Source: an uncultured Granulicatella sp. (lineage in GTDB: Bacteria > Bacillota > Bacilli > Lactobacillales > Aerococcaceae). From it: a stretch of 10,343 bases of DNA. Below the pieces are notes generated by a model. That model ran no database searches and had not been told where the DNA came from. It saw only the letters and a list, made by a program, of their open reading frames with translations. Below, piece after piece: positions 5,846 through 10,343 of the stretch (positions are counted from its first letter, which is position 1; every line of letters starts with the position of its first letter). A program made the position numbers and the translations under genes. The stretch lies in NCBI GenBank assembly GCA_900551535.1, contig URWJ01000042.1, positions 1-10,343 of the forward strand, given 5' to 3'.

Positions 5846-8431
5846 ATGTCTGAAGAAGTGAAACACTTTGAAGAAACTTTTGAATCAACTGATTTAGTAC
5901 AAACGATGCGTAAATCATTTCTAGAGTATTCGATGAGTGTTATTGTATCGCGTGCCCTACCAGATGTACGCGATGGATTAAAACCAGTACACCGTCGTAT
6001 TTTATATGGAATGAGTGAACTTGGAGTGACACCGGACAAACCGCATAAAAAATCTGCGCGTATTGTCGGGGACGTAATGGGTAAATATCACCCACACGGT
6101 GACTCTGCAATTTACGATGCCATGGTTCGTATGGCACAAGATTTCTCATACCGTTACCCATTAATTGATGGTCACGGTAACTTTGGTTCTGTCGATGGAG
6201 ACGGCGCCGCTGCGATGCGTTATACAGAGGCTCGTATGAGTAAAATTGCTCTTGAAATGCTTCGCGATATTAACAAAGATACGATTAATTTCCGTGATAA
6301 CTACGATTCAACAGAACGTGAACCGGAAGTATTACCAGCACGTATTCCAAACTTATTAGTAAACGGTGCAACAGGGATTGCGGTTGGGATGGCAACAAAT
6401 ATTCCACCACATAACTTGGCGGAAGTCATCTCTGCTCTTCACTTATTAATGAAGAACCCTGATGTCACAACTACTGAATTGATGGAAGCTCTCCCTGGAC
6501 CTGACTTCCCAACTGGAGGAATTGTCTTAGGGAAATCTGGAATTCGTCGTGCGTACGAAACAGGACGCGGATCGATTACGGTTCGTGGACGCGTACAAAT
6601 CGAAGAATTGAAAAACGGAAAAGAACGCATCATCATCACTGAATTACCATATATGGTAAATAAAGCGCGTTTAGTAGAACGTATCGCACAATTACACCAC
6701 GAGAAGAAAATCGAAGGAATTACTTACTTAAACGATGAATCTGACCGTGTGGGAATGCGTGTCGTGATTGAAGTACGTCGTGATGTTTCAGCATCCGTTG
6801 TATTAAACAATTTATACAAATTAACACCATTACAATCAAACTTCGGCTTCAATATGCTTGCGATTGTAAATCAAGAGCCAAAAGTATTGAGCTTAAAAGA
6901 AATTTTACGCCACTACTTAGATCACCAAGAAGAAGTCGTTCGTCGTCGTAGCTTATTCGATAAGAAAAAAGCGGAAGACCGCGCTCACATCTTAGAAGGG
7001 TTACAAATCGCTTTAGACCATATCGATGCGATTGTGGCCATCTTAAGAAGTTCAGCAAGTGGAGATATCGCCAAAGACCGCTTCATGAATGAATACGGCT
7101 TAAGCGATAAACAAGCACAAGCAATTCTTGATATGCGTATGGTTCGTTTAACAGGATTAGAACGCGAGAAAATCGATGCAGAATACAACGAATTACAAGC
7201 TACAATTCAATACTTAGAAAAAGTATTAGCGAGCGAAGAACTTCGTTACGAAATCATCGAACAAGAGCTTCTTGAAATCCAACAACGTTTCGACAATCCT
7301 CGTCGTACAGAATTATTAGTCGGAGAAGCATTAAGCCTTGAAGATGAAGATTTAATCGAACAAGAAGATGTCGTGATTACATTAACGAAAAATGGATATA
7401 TCAAACGTCTTGCCAACACTGAATTCAAGGCACAACGCCGTGGAGGACGTGGGGTTCAAGGAATGAGCGTCCATGATGATGACTACGTGGAAAACATGAT
7501 TTCATGTTCTACACACGATTCACTCCTCTTCTTTACGAATACAGGAAAAGTGTACCAAGCAAAAGGGTATGAAATTCCTGAATATAGCCGTACAGCAAAA
7601 GGATTACCAGTCATCAACTTATTAAACATTGATTCAGCTGAGAAAATTCAAGCGATTATCAGTGTTCCTGAATCAGATGAATCAGAACGTTACTTGTTCT
7701 TCACAACATTACGTGGAACGGTTAAACGTGTTCGTCTATCAGAATTCAAGAATATCCGTACAAATGGTCTACGTGCCATCCAATTACGCGAAGATGATGA
7801 ATTGATCCGTGTAGTAGTCACAAGCGGAAATGATGGCATCATCCTCGGAACTTATCACGGTAACGCTGTAAGCTTCCATGAAGATAAAGTTCGTGCGATG
7901 GGTCGTACCGCTTCAGGTGTTCGTGGGGTTTCTCTACGTGAGGGCGACTATGTCATCGGAATGGATATTTTAACGCCAGACCGTGAAGTATTAGTAGTCA
8001 GCGAAAAAGGTTACGGAAAACGTACAGCTGCGAGCGAATACGCATTGAAAGGCCGTGGCGTGAAAGGGGTTCGTACACTTCGTATTACAGAGAAAAATGG
8101 ACCACTTGTCTGCCTACGTACCGTAACTGGAGACGAAGACTTACTTATCATGACGAATAAAGGGGTTATCATCCGATTCCATGCCGAAGACGTGTCTCAA
8201 ACAGGCCGTGGCGCACTTGGAGTTCGTATGATGCGTCTCGATCAAGATGCGATTGTAAGTTCATTAGCGATTGTAGACCGCGAAGAAGAAACAGAAGAAG
8301 GATCTGAAGCCACTGACTCATCGACTGAATCAGTAGCAACAGAAAATCCAACTGCATCCCTTTCAGATGAAGCCATCAAAGGCAACATGAAAGACTTTGC
8401 GCAACAATTAGTTGATGAAGAAAACGAATAA
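5846..8431 (+). CDS. gyrA: DNA gyrase subunit A (DNA cleavage and wrapping subunit)
   Basis: GyrA cuts and rejoins DNA and wraps it to give the gyrase its negative-supercoiling direction. The catalytic tyrosine is Tyr126 in AAMRYTEARM. The quinolone-resistance region reads GDSAIYDAM with Ser87 and Asp91, matching the susceptible residues Ser83 and Asp87 of E. coli, so no classical resistance change is seen. The C-terminal beta-pinwheel begins near residue 505 and carries the GyrA box QRRGGRG (530-536), which separates it from ParC. Further blades include GKVYQAKGYEIP, GTVKRVRLSEF, GNAVSFHEDKV, GYGKRTAASEY and GVIIRFHAEDV. The protein is 861 residues, against about 820 in B. subtilis. The difference is mostly a 51-residue acidic, Ser/Thr-rich tail (811-861). 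The start is set by AAAGGAG (5832-5838). It lies 45 nt after gyrB with no promoter between. Confidence 0.99.
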   Translation: MSEEVKHFEETFESTDLVQTMRKSFLEYSMSVIVSRALPDVRDGLKPVHRRILYGMSELGVTPDKPHKKSARIVGDVMGKYHPHGDSAIYDAMVRMAQDFSYRYPLIDGHGNFGSVDGDGAAAMRYTEARMSKIALEMLRDINKDTINFRDNYDSTEREPEVLPARIPNLLVNGATGIAVGMATNIPPHNLAEVISALHLLMKNPDVTTTELMEALPGPDFPTGGIVLGKSGIRRAYETGRGSITVRGRVQIEELKNGKERIIITELPYMVNKARLVERIAQLHHEKKIEGITYLNDESDRVGMRVVIEVRRDVSASVVLNNLYKLTPLQSNFGFNMLAIVNQEPKVLSLKEILRHYLDHQEEVVRRRSLFDKKKAEDRAHILEGLQIALDHIDAIVAILRSSASGDIAKDRFMNEYGLSDKQAQAILDMRMVRLTGLEREKIDAEYNELQATIQYLEKVLASEELRYEIIEQELLEIQQRFDNPRRTELLVGEALSLEDEDLIEQEDVVITLTKNGYIKRLANTEFKAQRRGGRGVQGMSVHDDDYVENMISCSTHDSLLFFTNTGKVYQAKGYEIPEYSRTAKGLPVINLLNIDSAEKIQAIISVPESDESERYLFFTTLRGTVKRVRLSEFKNIRTNGLRAIQLREDDELIRVVVTSGNDGIILGTYHGNAVSFHEDKVRAMGRTASGVRGVSLREGDYVIGMDILTPDREVLVVSEKGYGKRTAASEYALKGRGVKGVRTLRITEKNGPLVCLRTVTGDEDLLIMTNKGVIIRFHAEDVSQTGRGALGVRMMRLDQDAIVSSLAIVDREEETEEGSEATDSSTESVATENPTASLSDEAIKGNMKDFAQQLVDEENE

Positions 8432-8439
8432 TCAGTAAG

Positions 8440-8469
8440 CAAAAAGCCATCAGAAATGATGGCTTTTTG
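8440..8469 (+). terminator. Intrinsic terminator after gyrA
   Basis: CAAAAAGCCATCA (8440-8452) and TGATGGCTTTTTG (8457-8469) form a perfect 13-bp stem capped by a GAAA tetraloop (8453-8456). Because A5 and T5 flank the GC core it could work on either strand. It begins 8 nt after the gyrA stop and should end the yaaA-gyrA operon. Confidence 0.93.
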
Positions 8470-8526
8470 GTTTACCCATTTTTATCTTAATTTTGCTAAA
8501 AAGAGTTATAAAAGCACTCATTAAGA

Positions 8527-8554
8527 TTACGAAGAATCATAAGGATTCTATAAT
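8527..8554 (+). promoter_or_regulatory. Promoter-like sequence inside the left arm of the inverted repeat
   Basis: A perfect -10 hexamer TATAAT (8549-8554) follows a poor -35, TTACGA (8527-8532), at 16 bp. Transcription would start near 8561 and run into the hairpin ending at 8623, giving an RNA of about 63 nt. The same bases are part of the helix arm, so the -10 match may be fortuitous. Confidence 0.4.
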
Positions 8555-8587
8555 AGTGGTAATGGGGAATGGCATTAAATGCAAATT

Positions 8588-8623
8588 AGAGGGAGTTAGG
8601 AATTTATTCCTTACTCCCTTTTT
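8588..8623 (+). terminator. Terminator-like hairpin inside the inverted repeat
   Basis: AGGGAGTTAGGAAT (8590-8603) pairs with ATTCCTTACTCCCT (8606-8619). The only flaw is one T-T mismatch (8597/8612). A run of five T (8619-8623) follows on the + strand; the - strand has no T-run at the other end, so it should act only in the + direction. It could end a short RNA started in the left arm or act as an attenuator. Confidence 0.7.
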
Positions 8624-8729
8624 GAGGCTTTAAAGGTGAGAGACCATAGGCTCGAACCGGTGCCCTATTACCACTATTATGAAGATATCCGTAAGGATTC
8701 GTAGTAATCGATTGAATTGAGTTTTTAGA

Positions 8730-8770
8730 AAAAAATACTCTTTTTACGCAAAAAAGTACTTCTTTTTCGA
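8730..8770. repeat. Tandem 21-bp direct repeat upstream of the ABC exporter promoter
   Basis: Two units, A-tract + TACT + CTTTTT + ACG (8731-8748) and A-tract + GTACTT + CTTTTT + CG (8750-8769), place TACT at 8736 and 8757, exactly 21 bp or two helical turns apart. The second unit includes the palindrome AAGTACTT (8754-8761) and lies where the -35 region is expected. This looks like a pair of same-face protein-binding sites, but no regulator is known. Confidence 0.55.
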
Positions 8771-8787
8771 ATTATTATCGGTATAAT
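8759..8787 (+). promoter_or_regulatory. Promoter of the ABC exporter genes
   Basis: A perfect -10 hexamer TATAAT (8782-8787) lies 32 nt before the ATPase start. At the normal distance the -35 region is poor (CTTCTT or TTCTTT around 8759-8765), which suggests dependence on an activator or weak basal activity. Predicted start near 8794. Confidence 0.65.
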
Positions 8788-8819
8788 AAGGGTGAAACAA
8801 TCCATAAGGAGGAATAAAT

Positions 8820-9563
8820 ATGATTGAATTTCGTAATGTATCAAAAGTATATGATCAAACTGTCGCTTTAGATGGACTTAACTTAACGATTGAAAGTGGA
8901 AAAATTATTGGATTAATCGGACATAACGGGGCTGGTAAATCAACTACCATCAAATCACTCGTGAGCGTTATCCATCCAACTAGCGGAGAAATTATTGTGG
9001 ACGGACAAGAATTATCATCCAACCGACTAGCCATTAAAGAAAAAATTGGCTATGTGGCCGATAGCCCAGACCTATTCCTACGCTTAACCGCCAATGAATT
9101 TTGGGAATTAGTCGCTTCTTCTTATGGCATGACTCTAGACGAAGTAGAAAGTCGTCTAGCTTATTTACTAGAATTATTTGATTTCGAAGGACATCGCTAT
9201 GAAGTTATCGATTCGTTCTCACACGGGATGCGTCAAAAAGTATTCGTTATCGGCGCGCTTTTATCAGATCCTGAAATTTGGGTACTCGATGAACCAATGA
9301 CAGGTCTTGACCCACAAGCTTCTTATGACTTGAAGAAATTAATGCGCGAACATGCCGATAAAGGCAATACCGTTCTCTTCTCGACACACGTTTTAGAAGT
9401 GGCAGAACAACTCTGCGATAAGATTGCAATTTTGAAAAAAGGAAAACTACTCTTCTACGGTACGATTCAAGAGTTGAAAGGCCAACAACCAGAAAGCACG
9501 CTTGAAGAAATCTACTTATCACTAGCCGGTAGACAAGAAGGAGTGGATTCACATGCGGTTTAA
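8820..9563 (+). CDS. ABC transporter ATP-binding protein (exporter type)
   Basis: This 247-residue nucleotide-binding subunit powers export through the membrane partner encoded next. It has Walker A GHNGAGKST (residues 34-42), Walker B VLDEP (Asp157, catalytic Glu158), D-loop GLDP and the switch histidine His190 in FSTHVLE. Two motifs are unusual. The Q-loop reads IGYVADSP, with Asp81 where glutamine is common, and the signature reads SHGMRQK (134-140) instead of LSGGQ. Both resemble the EcsA/CcmA-like branch of drug, peptide or envelope-related exporters; the substrate cannot be told from sequence. The start is set by AAGGAGG (8806-8812). The gene overlaps the permease by 11 nt, so the two are co-translated. 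The position directly after gyrA is unusual. Confidence 0.93.
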   Translation: MIEFRNVSKVYDQTVALDGLNLTIESGKIIGLIGHNGAGKSTTIKSLVSVIHPTSGEIIVDGQELSSNRLAIKEKIGYVADSPDLFLRLTANEFWELVASSYGMTLDEVESRLAYLLELFDFEGHRYEVIDSFSHGMRQKVFVIGALLSDPEIWVLDEPMTGLDPQASYDLKKLMREHADKGNTVLFSTHVLEVAEQLCDKIAILKKGKLLFYGTIQELKGQQPESTLEEIYLSLAGRQEGVDSHAV

Positions 9564-10343
9564 TCGAATTCTTACGCTGGTGAAGACCAATTTAATTTTT
9601 GCGACGCAACCGGCACAATTACAAAATTATCGAAAGAAACAAGCGAAAAATCCATCGAAACCCGTGAATGTGGCGATGAAAACATTGACGCAACAATTGC
9701 TGTTTGCGGTGATGTTTGGAGCTTTATTTGGAATTCCTGGAGCGATGTTTGGACGTTCATACCCTCCACTTCAATTCGGAACGACGGTTTTCTTATTCTT
9801 GATGATTTTAATTTCGCAAGCATTGCCAGCTATTTACAATGTCTTTTATGAAAGTAAAGACTTCGAATCGTATTTGCCTTATGCCTTTACGGAATTAGAA
9901 GTCGTTCTTGGAAAGAGCTTTTCAATTGTAGTGGCTACATTGCAAGGATTACTTCCAATTTTGATGCTATTTGGAATTCACGTGTATTTTTCAGGAGGCT
10001 TCATCCTTTTCACGATTCCGATTGCCTTATTAGGGGCGCTTATCCTTAGTGCGATTGTTTACCTATTGATGTTTCTTCTCTGCTTCTTTCTAGCGAAGAT
10101 TCCACTGTTTAGAAAATATCAATCCGTGATTGCGAATATTTTAGTTTTCGTGATTTCTCTTGGGGCCGTCATTGGTTATCAATTCATGGTGTCAAAATCG
10201 ATGGTAAATACTGTATTAACAGGGAAAATGCCAGCTTTTATCCAACCAGTACTCGCCTTCTATAATGCGATTTTAGATCCATTCGATATGACTGTTTATC
10301 CAATGATTGGATTCGTAATCTTAGTATTCGTGGCGATTTTACT
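9553..10343 (+). CDS. ABC exporter permease, 3'-truncated by the window edge
   Basis: An open frame of 263 codons runs from ATG 9553 to the end of the window without a stop. It begins inside the ATPase gene (11-nt overlap) after AAGGAG (9538-9543) at good spacing. The N-terminus (MRFNRILTLVKTNLIFA) looks cytoplasmic and is followed by a basic stretch (about residues 24-38). Hydrophobic segments fall at about 47-67, 76-97, 122-144, 150-180 (long, perhaps two helices), 192-212 and from 251 onward, so at least six membrane passes are expected. There is no signal peptide. It is the likely membrane partner of the preceding ATPase and resembles large exporter permeases that pair with such ATPases in Lactobacillales. 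I do not recognise the substrate. Its real length is unknown. Confidence 0.88.
   Translation, partial: MRFNRILTLVKTNLIFATQPAQLQNYRKKQAKNPSKPVNVAMKTLTQQLLFAVMFGALFGIPGAMFGRSYPPLQFGTTVFLFLMILISQALPAIYNVFYESKDFESYLPYAFTELEVVLGKSFSIVVATLQGLLPILMLFGIHVYFSGGFILFTIPIALLGALILSAIVYLLMFLLCFFLAKIPLFRKYQSVIANILVFVISLGAVIGYQFMVSKSMVNTVLTGKMPAFIQPVLAFYNAILDPFDMTVYPMIGFVILVFVAIL

Larger units (their letters stand above)
8525..8709. other. Long imperfect inverted repeat; candidate structured RNA or MITE-like element
   Basis: The two ends of this 185-nt stretch pair in order: GATTAC (8525-8530) with GTAATC (8704-8709); GAATC (8534-8538) with GATTC (8696-8700); GGAT (8543-8546) with ATCC (8687-8690). The core helix of 18 bp pairs 8550-8567 with 8663-8680, with one G-T. 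Small, mostly balanced internal loops separate the helices. Inside are a short GCAT/ATGC hairpin (8572-8582), a strong terminator-like hairpin (8588-8623) and a bulged hairpin (8635-8658) pairing GGT-GAG-CC with GG-CTC-ACC. I see no clear target-site duplication and do not recognise an RNA family. No gene of normal size is present. It may be a ncRNA, a cis-acting RNA or a mobile miniature element. Confidence 0.7.

Noticed and set aside
8562..8633. 23-codon frame starting ATGGGGAATGGC inside the folded element
   Set aside because: It has no ribosome binding site and is interrupted by the strong terminator-like hairpin; it could only be a leaderless peptide, which I cannot support.
8639..8662. 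tRNA-like GGTTCGAGCC on the reverse strand of the folded element
   Set aside because: It resembles a T-loop, but no T-stem closes around it and no acceptor, D or anticodon arm can be formed.
8719..8745. A/T-only hairpin with ACTC/GAGT ends and a T5 tail, possible terminator before the ABC promoter
   Set aside because: The stem is weak, with only four outer pairs containing G-C; the A- and T-tracts are better explained by the 21-bp tandem repeat.
9572..9823. 83-residue reverse-strand frame after the ABC ATPase
   Set aside because: It lies antisense to the permease, whose own frame is open for 263 codons from 9553, starts with a good ribosome binding site and encodes clear membrane segments.

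Overview
This window is the replication-origin end of a low-GC Gram-positive chromosome (Bacillota). The gene order dnaA - dnaN - yaaA - recF - gyrB - gyrA, all on the + strand, is the classical Bacilli origin cluster. Protein style, AT-rich codon use and strong AAGGAGG-type ribosome binding sites suggest Lactobacillales. The unbroken yaaA-recF-gyrB-gyrA run argues against Streptococcus or Lactococcus. A Carnobacteriaceae/Granulicatella-like source is possible, but that is a guess from general features.

Layout. Positions 1-782 hold the 3' part of dnaA (initiator ATPase and DNA-binding domain). Positions 783-956 hold an oriC segment: DnaA boxes, then two abutting boxes, a short GC block, a CTA-repeat DnaA-trio tract and an AT-rich stretch, which is the architecture described for the B. 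subtilis unwinding region. dnaN (957-2114, sliding clamp) ends in a strong intrinsic terminator (2135-2169). An AT-rich region of about 300 bp follows; it has a 30-bp palindrome, repeated TTTTGG-type motifs, phased T-tracts and a good sigma-A promoter (2365-2393). This promoter should drive yaaA-recF-gyrB-gyrA (2481-8431), a tightly packed operon with yaaA/recF overlapping by 4 nt and recF/gyrB 3 nt apart. A terminator with a GAAA loop (8440-8469) closes gyrA.

The second intergenic region (8470-8819) is the least ordinary part. Positions 8525-8709 form a 185-nt imperfect inverted repeat whose core is an 18-bp helix. It encloses its own terminator-like hairpin and has a perfect -10 hexamer in the left arm. 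I do not recognise it as a known RNA family; it could be a small RNA locus, a cis-regulatory RNA or a small MITE-like element. Beyond it, a 21-bp-period tandem repeat lies just upstream of a promoter for a two-gene ABC exporter: the ATPase (8820-9563) and a multi-pass permease that starts at 9553 and runs off the window.

How the genes work together: DnaA opens oriC, DnaN tethers the replicative polymerase, RecF helps handle gaps at stalled forks, and gyrase removes the positive supercoils made by replication. YaaA is a small S4-type RNA-binding protein that travels with this cluster. The ABC exporter is unrelated to replication and appears to be a lineage-specific neighbour.
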